DNA of 64,000 nt, from the NCBI GenBank assembly GCA_016758965.1, contig JAEPRB010000193.1:1-64000 (forward strand), written 5' to 3'. How positions within the stretch are numbered: position 1 is the stretch's first letter; the number at the start of each line of letters is the position of its first letter. The notes under the pieces were generated by a model. It did not search any database. It was not told the origin of the DNA and worked only from the letters and a program-made list of their open reading frames with translations. The stretch comes from Circinella minor (Eukaryota; Mucoromycota; Mucoromycetes; Mucorales; Lichtheimiaceae). Of this stretch, positions 35,773-48,187 are shown piece after piece. Both the position numbers and the translations under genes were made by a program.

Positions 35773-38174
35773 TTATGGATTATTACTATCGACTGTTGTT
35801 GTTGTGATATTATTATTTTTAGTTTTACCAAGATCCATTTCTTGTAAAACTCGTAACCATTCTGTTCCAGCTTCACGTCGCATAGATTCAATTTTACGTC
35901 GAAAGTTTTCTGTTGCTGGAGAAACAGATCGATGACGTTCTTTCTTTTCATCACTAGGTGATCGACTACGTCTTACTTTAGATCTTGATCTTCGTTTTTT
36001 GGATGATGAAGATGATATCGATGCTCTACGAGCCAATTGATCTTGTTCTAATTCAGCAACACGATGAACTGCTTTTCTATCTCCATCTTCTTCTTCAGTT
36101 TCTTCTTTTTCTCCATTCATTTTCTTTTCTATTTGTTCTGGATCATCATGAATCACTTGTTGTTCTTGTTGTCCCAATTTAATAATTCGTTTAGCCTTTT
36201 TACTTTTTGCTCTTGCTATTTTCACTTTGGATAATGGTCTATGTTGTTCCGTCTTTGTTGAATCAGATTCTATTCCTCCTTCTTTTTTAGTTTCTTGTGC
36301 TACAATGGCTGCTGTTGGTTCTGCTGTTGGCCATTGAGGTGTAATAACAGATGCTGCAGGTGCTTTATAATTATCTGTTGTAATAATAGATGTATTCACA
36401 CGTCGTCTTTCAGAAAATGTAGCCCCTGATCCATCTAATTGTATATCAGTAGCATCGGCTTGTTTGAATAATGTAAATATATCAACTCGATAATCAGGCT
36501 AAAACAAAAGGATGAAACAAAAGAGGTTAAAATAATGTTTTATATATTTTTATATGAGGCATACAATCCCATAATACAAATATATATATAAAAGGTTAAC
36601 GCAACACAACATAATAATAAATAAACAAATAATAAACAAATAATAAATAAACTTACTTGTAAAATAGTAAATGGGTTACCCTGAACCCATACATCTTCTA
36701 AATTCGGAAGTGAAGTCAATCGCCCAATTTCTGCGGCATCCTCAATCCGATTATCACGTAAATCCACTCTTTCCAACGCCCATAATCGATCCAACCCTGC
36801 CAACATAGTTAATCGATTACCTCGTAAATCTAGTTCTTGTATATTACCCAAAACCGTATTAATTCCATTGACAAATGATATCATATTATATGCCAATTGA
36901 AGTGATTGTAAATTATACAAATTAGATAAGGCAGCTGGTACATCGATTAATAAATTACTTGACAAGTTGAGATGAGTTACAGATTGTATTTGTTGTAAAG
37001 GTTCATTATCGAGTGTAGTCAAATTATTATCCGCAAGTGAAAGCATTTTTAAATGTTTCCAATCAGTAGATCCTTTTTCTTTTTGTCCTTGTCCTTCTTC
37101 TTGTTCATCCAAATTATTATTGTTGATGTTGTCATCATCATCATCATCATCGTTATTACTAATCACATCCGCTGCATCTTCCACATTTGCACCTTTCACC
37201 ACTAAACTTATCAATTGATTTCGTAGTTGAGTCGTCCATCCTCTAATAAATCTTGGATGTATTCCTGATAATTCCAAAAAAGATAATGTTTTAAACGGTA
37301 ATAAAGAAAGTAAAACAGAACCATCTTGAATTAAAGGTTGTTCATAATGTAAAATAGGTCGTTGACTACTTTTCGTTGTTGCATGATGTGGATCCACCAT
37401 CAAATTCATTTGAAGTTTAAGTGCTGATATGCGAGCAAAAAAATTATAAATATGAACAATATCTTCATGTAATGGTTTTTGTTGTTCATTTTGTTGACTT
37501 GATCTTTTTTGCCAAAAATTCCATCCAGTAGAAAGAGATAGAGTAGACATGGTAGAAGCAATAGAACCTACTGACATGATAGAAGGAGCTGTTGTTTCAT
37601 CATCTACTGATGTTTCTGTTTCAACGATACCATGTTCTGGTATTTCTCCTAAAAGAGATGGATCACCAATATCTAACCCTAAATTTTCAAATTGAACTAA
37701 AAGGAAATAATAATGATGAATATCAAGAGCTAGTGTACATCGTGGTGGCATATAAGGTGTATTAGATAAAGCAGATTGTGGTGGTGACGCGGCCATTAAT
37801 AAAGACATATAAGGGACTTGAACCCCATAAAGGGATGTCGGTGTATTACTATTTGTTGTTGTTGTTGTTTTAAAACTTTGACTTCTGGTTGGAATGTCAT
37901 TGACCTTTTTATTATTATTATTGGATCCTCCTGTAAACAACGATGTCATTGCTGTTGTTATACTTGACGATGTTGTTGCTGTATCATTTTCAATAATACT
38001 ATCAATTCCATTCTTGTGGTTATTGCTGTTACTATTACGTTTTGTTGTTGTTGAATAGTCTTCTGACCTTTTCTTTTGTAACGAAGGATTACCACTTGTA
38101 AGTCTGATTTCATTGGAGTTTAGATAATGATTAAATGTTCGTATAAATCGGTCTCCTGGGATAGGTGCTGCCAT
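35773..38174 (-). CDS. Leucine-rich repeat protein with basic/acidic C-terminus
   Basis: ATG 38172-38174; a first long exon ends at FTILQ|GTAAGT near 36656, and the second exon starts PDYRVDIFTLFKQADATD near 36499 and ends at TAA 35773-35775. The N-terminal ~300 residues are Ser/Thr/Asn-rich with low complexity, followed by an Asp run (DDDDDDD). About five LRRs of the SDS22-like 22-23 residue type follow (LSLADNNLTTL, LNLSSNLLIDV, LQLAYNMISFV, LDLRGNRLTML, VDLRDNRIEDA), closed by an LRR cap (WVQGNPF). The tail is rich in Lys/Arg/Glu and has SSSSSKKRRSRSK, which could be a nuclear signal. The LRR-NPFTI-YR-FTLF arrangement resembles fungal LRR regulators of uncharacterised role. No enzyme domain is present. 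Confidence 0.85.
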
Positions 38175-38757
38175 TGTGCATATGGGAGATTATATATGTG
38201 TGTTTTGTGTGGGTATGTATGGGTATGTAATATAATATATATAATATATATAAAAAAGAAGAAAAAAAAAAGAGAGGCAAGGGACGGGGCAAAACTTTAG
38301 TTATTAGTAGTTCTCTTCTCTTCCCACTCTCTTCTGTAGATGCGGCATTTGAAAAAAATGGGGGTGCGATTTCCTAATTCATTATAAACTTTTATTAATG
38401 ATGCAAAAAAAAACCTCAAGTCAGATGTGTCAACTCGTGCATTTATAATTTTTACAGGTAACATACTATCAACGTTCTTTTCGACTTTTATTGTTATCCC
38501 CGTTTCCGAGTTTATTTCCTTGTAACATGAATGTATATCTAAATATATAAAAAGGAATTGTCCAAATGATTTTATAATATACGTACATATTATTTTCTTT
38601 TTTAAAAAAAACGCAGAAGAAGCATGTTGACAAATAACAAGTGTTTTTTTTTTTAAAAAAAAAATGCAATGTTATATTTAAGAGATAGTGTGATTTAATA
38701 AAAATACATCAAAGTTTATTATAAAATTTTATATATATACATATATTATTATTATTT
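38175..38757. other. Intergenic interval
   Basis: Promoter flank of the LRR gene and 3' flank of the aminopeptidase gene. The ORF at 38469-38669 is not supported. Confidence 0.5.
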
Positions 38758-41484
38758 TTAAAGAGGTTCTGTTTCTTCTTCTACCCATTTTAATGTTTGA
38801 TTATCATTCACCAATTGAGGTTCGAGTACACGACGACATTCTTGATGATAATTATTAATCCATTGACGATCCGATTCACTTAATAATTTTGTATCAAAAA
38901 GTCTTTTCCCAAAAGGTACAAAAGTAATATGTTCAAATCCAAGATAATCACGATCACCGAAACGGTATGGAATATTTTTAGGTCGTGTAACAATCAAGAC
39001 ATTTTCAAGTCGTATACCAAATTCACCATCTTGATAATATCCGGGTTCTTTCCAATTTTAAATAATAATGTTAGTTAGTAAAAAGTAAAAGAGAAAAAAA
39101 AAAGTGGGGGACAGGGGGGGAGGGCAGGGTATTTATATATAGAGAAAATAATAGTTACCATTGGTTACAACCATTCCTTCTTGAAATGGAACTTGAGAAT
39201 ATGCTTGACGTCCACCAATACCATGAGGACCTTCATGGACATTTAAATAAGCACCTACACCATGTCCTGTACCATGACGAAAATCAAGTCCGTCTTGCCA
39301 TAATGGTTGTCTAGCAATAGAATCCAACTGATACCCTGAATATATATCAATCGTTCAATGTTGTTAGTCTCTTTCGAATTGAACCCTGTTTTATTTTTAA
39401 AGATTACAATACTGAAATATTGTTAGTATTAAGCTTTACCTGTGACACCTGTAGGAAATATAGCCTTATCCACTGCAATATGAGACTGCATCACACGAGT
39501 AAATGCTCGTTTTTGAAATTCCGTAGGTTGACCATCAAATAAATAAGTCCGTGTAATATCTGTTGTTCCATCCAAATAATGAGCACCTGAATCACAAAGA
39601 TAAATTTGTTTTGGATCAATAATGGCTGAATGATTAGGTGATGGTTGATAATGAATAATAGCACCATTTGATCCAGTGGCAGCTACTGTATCAAAAGACA
39701 TCCCAACATAATTCTTAAATTGCCGACGCATATCTTCTAAATGTTGTGCTGCATCGGCTTCATGTAAACGTTGTTGTTTATTATTTCGTAATTGATCGGA
39801 TAACCATGCAAAATGTTTGGATACAGCGACAGCATCACGCTTATGAGCTTCTCGAAGACCATTTAATTCGGCTTCATTTTTTGTTGCTTTGGCTATAGTA
39901 ATTGGTGAGGATTCAAAAACCACTTTATCCTAGAATTATGTACCTCTTTGTTTTAATACTACATATATATATATATATATAGAATAATCTATCTGTTTTT
40001 TTTTCGTTATCCTTACCTGTCCACCTAATGCTTGTACAATAGAAAGATTTGTTAATTCAGGGTCAACCATAAACCGTTTATTATTATCAGATGATTTTTG
40101 ATAATAACTCTGGAGATCATCCAATATAGAATCATAAGATTTGATTTGTACATGATCATCTAATTCGGAACGTAATTGAGCTGATAATCGTTCATCTGCA
40201 TTGGCAACATATAATACTGCATGATCTCTTGTTACCACACAATAAGCGAAAAATATGGGACAGCAATGAATATCTGAACCACGCAAATTTAAAAGCCATG
40301 CAATTTCATCCAATGCTGAAACAACAGTACCATCATAACCTTTTTGTGCTAGAACTAATCTCAAATCATGTAATTTGGCTTCACGGCTTTTACCAGCATA
40401 TTTTATATCATGGTCGACAACAGGGTGGGTAGGTCGTACAGGTCTATCTTTTCGGATTTGATCCACAGGGTTTTTGCCTTGAACAGGTACCAATTTTGAT
40501 TCAACGGATGCTAAATCTTTTTCAAGTGCAATTGCATCACCTATATACATTATATAGGGTATAAAAAGATAAATTATTTTTAGTTTTCTTCCTTTTTTTT
40601 TATTCAAGAATAAAAAGCTGATATACTATATTCTCTATTTATAAATGTTTGTTTACCAACAGTAATAATAGATGGATCAATCCCGATTCGAGAACCTTGA
40701 GGTAAATCCTGTATATATGAATAAACAGAGTATTAATATAAAATTACATACATGTATATATAACATATTAAATTACATACTTTTATGATATATTCCTTCC
40801 AATTAGGTACTCCTGGCATCCCTTGTTTCATAAGTGTCCAGTCACCACTGAGTTCCTGAGATGCTTGGAGGAAGTATCTTCCATCCGTAAATAAAGCAGC
40901 AGCATCTTGACTTACAACAGCACAACCTGATAATACATAAATTTATATATGTTATGTCCAGTACATTGGTATATATATATATATATAGTATTCAATTAGA
41001 AAACTCACCTGCTGAACCTGTAAAACCCGAGATCCATGCGCGTCTATTATCACACTCAGCTGTATACTCACTCTTTATATAATGAGATTAGACATAAACA
41101 AACAGTTAATATTTATACCCTTTGTACACATATATAGAATAATCGAAACAAATAATAAAGTTGTGTATATTCTTCAAACCTGATGAGCATCTTCAGAAGG
41201 AATGACACTAAATAAATAGTAAAAAAAAAAGTAAAAAAAAAAAATTATTATTATTATTATTATTATTACCATTATTATTTTTGCTATTCATGTAGTTCAT
41301 TAATCTTTTTTTATTATTTGATAAATAAAAGAATGAAAACTTACAAAGCGTCAATCTTTTCAGGTGAAGAAGCCATAGTTTCCCGTAATGCATTTAATCG
41401 ATTGTTTAAAGCATGACTACTGTTAGTACTACTATTAATAAACGATCGTTGAAAAGATCGCAGTAGGTTGGTGGAACGATGCAT
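38758..41484 (-). CDS. Xaa-Pro aminopeptidase (aminopeptidase P, M24B)
   Basis: About nine exons run from ATG 41482-41484 to TAA 38758-38760. It has the three-part structure of XPNPEP1-type enzymes: two creatinase-like N-terminal domains ([21 protein letters not shown] segment here as [19 protein letters not shown]) and the M24 catalytic domain. Metal ligands are visible as Asp in [17 protein letters not shown] (two Asp), His in [12 protein letters not shown], Glu in NEPGYYQDG (split by an intron) and Glu in FGIRLENV. It removes N-terminal residues before proline using two Mn ions. The N-terminus has an extra ~36 residues ([17 protein letters not shown]...) before [11 protein letters not shown]. 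This extension is rich in Arg/Ser with no acidic residues, like a mitochondrial presequence; the inner Met matches the usual cytosolic start. Confidence 0.93.
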
Positions 41485-41868
41485 AATTTTTTTTATTTTT
41501 ATTTTGTGTGTAGGTATTAATGAAGTAGGCCCAAATTGGGTATCGGGGACTCTTTTGTTGTTTGATTGAAATTATAATATCGTATACACATGCTAAAAAA
41601 AACCAACGATTATTATAAAATACAATTAAAACAATAATAAAAGCAACACTGTTAGTTTGTGTTCCTATACATAGAAAGATTGAGTGAAAAGCTACTAAAA
41701 AACGTTGTTAGGCAACATTGTCATGGTGACGAAGCTTCTGAATTTTTTTTTGTAGAAGATAATTTATTTTGGGATTTTATGAAAGATATAAAAAAAGAGA
41801 CAAATAAGGAAATAAAGGAAAGAAATATACTAAGCTAGTAAGGGACAAAACACATGAATTTTACGTAA
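41485..41868. other. Promoter flank of the aminopeptidase gene
   Basis: AT-rich upstream region. No ORF or repeat supported. Confidence 0.5.
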
Positions 41869-42310
41869 CTAGGCATGCAGGCTGATTACATGCTGCTGTT
41901 CCAAATGAATTTTGCATAGATGAAGAAGTGTTTTGGCTGTTACACAGTTTGACCAGAAAATAGTTTGGTGAAAGATAAATTGCCAATAGGCAGACCGAGT
42001 TTGGAACAAAGGAGTGGGAATAGTGTCAAAAATTTCAAGTTTGAATTCAAGACGTACTGATAAAACAGTCAGAGAAAGGAATATAATATGATCACTAGTG
42101 AGGTCACTAGGAGGGGAGACCAAATAACAGTATGCAATGCTTTACCAGACCGATTGTTTAAAGGGACATGCCCACACAAAATGTGCGGGTGTGTCAAGTG
42201 CATCACAAAAGACACATTTAGGCGTTTTAAATATGTGCGGTATGAGTTGATGAAGTCATTGTTTATAAGATGACTTTTTGTGCAGTGTACGTGATGTGGA
42301 AATGAACTAC
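41869..42310 (-). pseudogene. Non-LTR retrotransposon tail relic (zf-RVT-type zinc knuckle)
   Basis: The minus strand encodes PKCVFCDALDTPAHFVWACP followed by FKQSVW and an in-frame TAA, then an open frame to 41869. The Cys-X2-Cys...His-X4-Cys arrangement with a following Trp is the C-terminal zinc-binding segment found after the reverse transcriptase/RNase H of many LINE-type elements. Upstream (42310-42420) protein-like pieces (LNRLSASWYH) are broken by stops. No reverse transcriptase core remains in the window, so this is a 3' remnant. Confidence 0.6.
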
Positions 42311-42896
42311 GTATTCCAAAAAGTTTTCTATTCTGCTTTAGAAGCAGAGTGATACCAAGAAGCAGACAAACGGTTGAGTTGTTGTAAGAATTGAAGCTAG
42401 AGACTCAGGTATCTAATCTGGTCAACTGCATTGGTTTATTTATATCAAAAAACAAACGGGTACAAGTTTGACGTTGTTGCCGTTTAAAAAATCATAGCAG
42501 AACTATAATTCATCAATTGCTGACAACCCTTTTTGTTTTTACGATTTATAAAGAGAACATTACTAGGAATTACGTTTGTTTAAGCTGTTCTAGTAGTTTT
42601 TGATATTAGTACTGTACACGATACCCGCAGTGTTTGATCATAGATAGTGTGTAGTCGTGCTGCTGTTTCTTGTCATACACGTACACTGGTTTCATAAAGA
42701 ATTGACAGAAATAATATAGTTGTAAAAAAATGCCTTGTAAAACTATACGTACATATGTATTTTTTTAATCGGAGAAGTCACTTGGTTATTTTCATTCATA
42801 AAAGAGAATGGTGTTTCTTTATCAATGCCCTTGTTAAATTTGTATATAGATAAAAAAAAAATGACTCTGTTGTATAGAGATAACGGTTCCCCTTAA
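42311..42896. other. Non-genic interval
   Basis: No supported gene or RNA. Its left part may include further decayed retrotransposon sequence. Confidence 0.4.
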
Positions 42897-43070
42897 GACC
42901 ATCCGCAGCGGTGGTTGTTACAAACAGGCAATTTGTTTGAAGTCAAACCTAACAGCTTTTATTAAAATAAATTAGGAACTGTCAAACTTTACAGCATTGT
43001 AACAACTACCGCTGCAAAAGCTGTTAAATCTAACATAACAACGGCTTTAACAGCACCGCTGTGTGTGGTC
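42897..43070. mobile_element. MITE, 174 bp, TAA target-site duplication (PIF/Harbinger-like)
   Basis: The left end GACCATCCGCAGCGGTGGTT and the right end, reading inwards GACCACACACAGCGGTGCTG, form imperfect terminal inverted repeats. TAA flanks both sides (42894-42896 and 43071-43073). A three-base TAA/TTA duplication with a short G-starting TIR is typical of PIF/Harbinger MITEs. No coding capacity. Confidence 0.75.
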
Positions 43071-43073
43071 TAA

Positions 43074-43676
43074 GTACATATACTAATTTAAGTATTGAAT
43101 ACAGTAAACTAAATTCAATTGTAGAATAAAAAGGGAAAAACACGAAAGGTGTTGATTACATGAAAGAAATAAAAAGAGGCCATTAGTTATCAATTCCAAA
43201 AGATAATTTTTCCCAGTTATCACCAGTAAGCACATCGTCCCCAAAAGATAGAATATTGAATTTATCCACTACGTACTTCTTGATTAATTCTTCTTTTACG
43301 TCCATCACCCATCCAATTCACAGTCTTGCTGTTGTCATTCTCATTCCTTAATAAGGATGATACGAATGAAGTATTTGGTAGCTTTTGGCACGAATATGAT
43401 TCTCTAAATGAGCTTGAATGATTTCAAATACCCTTTGTATTCGGCGATTGTTCTTTATAATGTTACGTTATTTTTATAGTATAATTAGTGAGAGAATTTA
43501 TATATCACTTAATCTTCCCCAACTAAATAAATACTAACTTTAAGAGAAATCATAGTCAAAAGAAGGTTTGCAATTTTGATGTCTGATGATGGGTTTTTTG
43601 GAACTGATATTTGATGCTTGTTGAAATGGATAATTTCTTCGGAGCTGAGCACCGTGATACCAAAAATATTAAATTC
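43074..43676. other. Non-genic interval between two MITEs
   Basis: No supported gene. The short ORF at 43509-43691 runs into the next MITE and is not conserved. Confidence 0.4.
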
Positions 43677-43679
43677 TAA

Positions 43680-43823
43680 GAGCAAGTGCAACGAAGATGT
43701 AATTTTAACACAGGCTGTAACTTTACAACCTTATTTTAATTTTACAGCCCACGTTACAACCCGCGCTGCACCACTTCGCTCTAAAACTGGACTGTGAAGT
43801 TACAGCCCGCGCTGCACATGCTC
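43680..43823. mobile_element. MITE, 144 bp, TAA target-site duplication
   Basis: The left end GAGCAAGTGCAACG and the right end, reading inwards GAGCATGTGCAGCG, are terminal inverted repeats. TAA flanks both sides (43677-43679 and 43824-43826). Internal GGCTGTAAC-type blocks are repeated in both orientations. It has the same superfamily signature as the MITE at 42897 but a different TIR. Confidence 0.75.
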
Positions 43824-44425
43824 TAAGCAGTGTGTTTGGCTCGAGATCGTTTCAAGATAAGGGATTTTAATATACAGTGGAATGAGTGAAAACCAATATT
43901 TTAAAGATTGAACGCCGCAAAAGACCCCATTATTCTGGTCTTTCATCAACAAAATGGTCGGTACAAGTTTTCGTTTATCTTCACCGATAAACAATCACCC
44001 AATTTTTGTTTCCATCATCAAGAGCTTCAACAATAAAATCAAGTTTTATATTTGGGTGATTGTCAGGGAGTAACTACATTGCCTTGAGTGCCTTTACTAT
44101 CGAAAAATGGCATTTCGATTTATGTTTGCATAAAAAATAATAACGATTAGTTATTGAATGAAACTCATCTAGAATACTCCAGTGATATAAATAATAGCTG
44201 TAGTTACCTTTTAGTATCAGACTTTTTGTCTTTAATGATTTTCATTGTGATATACTTTTGAGACATCAGTCTCATATAAAACACATCTATGTATTAAAAT
44301 ATTTAATTGTTAAACATCTCTTCTTTTCTTTTCACACATACACATACATACATCCTCGCAAATAATACACCTACCATTTTGTTAATATTAATTTTATATA
44401 TCATATATTAGGTGGTGCTGAGGTA

Positions 44426-44720
44426 CTAGGAATTTTTATCGGCAATCCCAATATTATTTGATTTGTTAGAGTAAACCTTGGTTTTTGCACTCCCGCCAAA
44501 TTGAAAACCCTGGGTTCTGAAGGAATTCCCACATTGAAAAAACCGGGGGTCTACTAAAACCTTCTTAGGAGAAGTAGCTCCTCTTTGGTCGCAGTCAAAG
44601 AGAGAGGAAACGTCATATCCCTTTCTATTTGAGCAAACAACGTCTAGAACCATTGAGGGAATAATACCAAGTCGGAACGAAGATCCAATATTTTCCCAGT
44701 AATGGACCTGTATAAGATTA
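44426..44720 (-). pseudogene. Unrecognised protein-coding remnant
   Basis: The minus strand frame from about 44720 to 44426 reads HYWENIGSSFRLGIIPSMVL, then a stretch with FDCDQRGATSPKKVLVDPRF, then FFQCGNSFRTQGFQFGGSAK, before a stop. Composition is unlike chance AT-rich ORFs (many Gly, Arg, Cys). No flanking exons were found, so it looks like a fragment. I do not recognise the family. Confidence 0.35.
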
Positions 44721-47030
44721 TTTTTTTCACATTATTTTAACTTAAATAAAATCATTTTTTGGGCTAAACAACATATTCACCATTACGCCATAATTTGGCG
44801 TAACTTACCAGCGGTTGATACATTTCTTTAGTTGTTCATATGCCTTCAAAGTAGACATGGTTGTTCAGGATAAATGTTTTTTTGCTGGTCTCATTCAGAC
44901 ATCATTATTATATCGCTTTCTTCGTTCTCTACGCGTTGCCTGTTGTTGCTTTCCGTTTTGTTGTTTTTGTTTCTGTTGTTGTTGGTTACTTTGTAGTTTG
45001 TCCGTTGTAAGCGAACTTAAGATATTTAAGTCATATAAGGAGTCATTCCGCTAATACAAAATAATAATATCGTTATTTTTTATTATTATCTATTTTGTTA
45101 TATTTTTCTCATGTATAATGGGCTATCAAAAAGCAATTGCCAACCTTTTTTTTATTTCTTCTAACAAAAAGCAATATCAAACACTTTTGATAGCAACATC
45201 CACGCAATTAATTAATACTTCCGCCTTTTTTCGTGCAAATCTCGCCTCTGATCCCTTTGTGGGGGCCTCGTGCCCAGGCGTAATGGAAGAGTGCGCCAGG
45301 AAAAAGAAGAAAGCCAATGCCAACAGGTCTCCCGTTCGAGTGCCATCCAAGTCCCGTTCAAGTCCAACAAATGCCATTTCAAGTTCTTAAATAGGCATTA
45401 TATATATAGTTATATCTGTTCGTTAAAAATCTGTCAATTTCACGTCTACCCAACCACTGTTATCATCAAATTTCAGTGGCCGTCAATAAAATTCACTTCA
45501 CATGCTGTGAATTCTTAAAAAAAATGATCCCCTTGTGGCCTTCGCTCCCCAGAGCATGGAAAGTAACGTATTCATTTTATCGTTCATCTTTTCTGAATAA
45601 TCGAAATAATACGCTTGAATTATATATTCTATCAAAGAGAGATGGTTCCAATCCTTGACACGGTTGAATACACAAAATTTCTTCGTAATCTGCAATGAGA
45701 GTGAATTCATAATCATAAATATATTTGTGAACTATAACCTTTAAAAAAAAAAAATAAAGAGGAATAGTTGAACAACTTGCTTGTGAACGTTTAGGCTGGA
45801 TAATGAGATTTAGAGATGAAGGTTGATGTGTATGGTCAGACCATCATGTGTTGTTAAACAACAACAACCATTTCCTTAAGATGAAAAAATTTATAAGAAT
45901 TTTTGTAAACATTAGATTATAGTATAAACCCTAATGGAGTAATTTAATATAAAAAAGCTAAACTAATATAGCTTCATAAATACGATAATGAATCTCACAT
46001 GATTCAATAAACAAGATTTTCTCCGTTGCTTCTGAAGTCAATGTTAAAAAAAAAGGTTGAAGAGGACAAGTTTTTTTTAGGCGCTCTTAAAAGAGTCGAG
46101 TTTTATTTCAGAGCATGTCATATTGAGAGGAGGAAAGAAGGAGGAGGTAAAATTTTTAAACTATTGTACTAATGTGTATAAATCTTTTTCTAGAGTTCTT
46201 TGTAAGAGATGACTATGATTGAAGAGGACAAGGAAAATGCGCAGTATAGATTTTTCGTAAATGGCGCTGAGTATATTTCAAGAATGAGTGATCACATGAT
46301 GAATAGGAAGGCTGTTGTAATCATATAACTACCATTTGTAATAAAAAAAAAAGTGCCATTTTGCATGTTATTATTTTATCTGTATAGAATAGAGTAAGTG
46401 ATAAAATATATAAAATATATATACTCAAGCAACCATGTGATGGTTTTAATCATAAAAATCTGATGCATTAGATTCATAATGCTAGAAAAATTGGTTCAGC
46501 ATTATTGACAAATGGTGATAGTTGCAGAGTCACTTTTCATGAGGATTTGGTCTTATCTACAATTCATTTACAATAAATGCTACTACCGTACGTATAACTA
46601 CTTCTTCGCAAGGATAAACGACGACTAATAATACTACGATAAATACATAATGACCAACACCACGAGTAAGACAGGTATATTTATTGTCATAAAAACAAAT
46701 GGAACTATAGGGAGAGCATACGAGAGGAATTCACGAGTCAGTTGGTTTGGTTTTCAAATATTCAAATCAAATTAAATCTATCATACTTGTACAAAAATAT
46801 AAAATTTTAACATTTTAACAAAAATGATAAAACGTATCTTTCGAATCCGATTAGAAAGTTTACTAATCAAATGAGAAATGGCAAAAGCTGTTATTACAAT
46901 GATATTTTACAAGAACGTCCTGTAGCTAACTCCTTAGAATATTCTTCTATTTTTAAGAGTTTGGTTCATTTTTTTATAATAGGAGTGGGAAAGATAGGTT
47001 TTGGTGTTTTGTGCTAACATCAATCTTAAT
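44721..47030. other. Repeat-region interval without a supported gene
   Basis: Contains a short Gln-rich minus-strand piece near 45040-44900 (LTTDKLQSNQQQQKQKQQNG) and overlapping plus and minus frames at 45118-45390, all isolated. No splice model or family match. The rest is AT-rich. Confidence 0.4.
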
Positions 47031-47260
47031 TGGGAATTGCTACGGACACCCCAAAAACATACTATATTAAGTAATTTCATCTCTTACGGACACCCCACTT
47101 TTATATTTTTTCAAGGGCACACAACAAATTGATATAATCACATCGTATCCAGCCATTTATACACTATCTATACAGCTATTATCGTTATACGACTTATAAA
47201 TGTTTATGAAACTTATATTATCACCACGGTAAAATATTCAGTGATTTTATGTTATAATTT

Positions 47261-47353
47261 GTGAATATCGGTTATTATCCGTGATCCGTTAATTTGGCAA
47301 TTTCATCGAAATTCACCGAAATTAACGAATCATAGATAATAACCGATATTCAC
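47261..47353. repeat. Long hairpin inside the 2.8 kb element
   Basis: The arm GTGAATATCGGTTATTATC (47261-47279) is exactly inverted at 47335-47353. Imperfect pairing continues inward (CGTTAATTT with AAATTAACG), so almost the whole 93 bases can fold. It lies downstream of the stop codon of the element's gene. Confidence 0.8.
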
Positions 47354-47518
47354 ATATTTTATATTAGTGCTCAACGTAAAACAACCCCTGGCAACGGAAT
47401 TTTACTGAAAACAGATATATTCTTTATTTCATTATATACATTTTAGATGGTAATATATATAATGTTTTTTTTTTGATATACTACTCACTATATAGGCAGA
47501 TGACATAATTGGAAGTTT

Positions 47519-48154
47519 TTACGTTTTACTTTTTTTACTTGGTGTTTTTGCTTGTTGTTCTTCAAATTCATAGCTTCTTTTCTTCGAATTTCCTCCACGT
47601 CCTCCATGTCCTCTTCTGCCACCTCTTCCTCGTCGTTCTTCCTGTGGTTGACCACGAGTTCCATAATGGTTTCCTCCATCTTCTGTGTTACTATACAATT
47701 ATAATCGGTCTAATAAGTTAAAATGGTTCTATCGTTATAACTTGCATGATTGTAATTAATAATTTTACCTATCTGCTTCTTCCGTTGACATGGAACTTTT
47801 ATTATTGTTATGAAAAGATAAATATTTAGTTTATGAGTTCAATTGGCTGTTCCACAAGTACATTGCTAATAGCTGTATAACTTACAACTTACATTTCAAT
47901 CCTAGTTTCAAGGTTAGGCACAGAGTCAGGAACGCTGCGTTTTAAACCATGTATAAAGAACAAATCAGTATGAACAATCAATAGATCTAAAAAGCAAAAC
48001 AATGTATGTATATGTATATAAATATAAAAAGAACTAATTAACTTACTTTTGGATTTGAGGAAGAGCGGTCGTAGAAGAAGAATCACAGCTATATGAATCA
48101 TTATATATAGGATCAAATGAGCACCATCTAACCATTCGTAGATTCATAAAGCAC

Positions 48155-48187
<33 letters not shown>

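Noticed and set aside
45250..45345. tRNA-like text (GCGTAATGGAAGAGTGCGC and CCGTTCGAG) on the plus strand
   Set aside because: Spacing is too long for a tRNA without an intron, the T stem does not pair and there is no acceptor stem.
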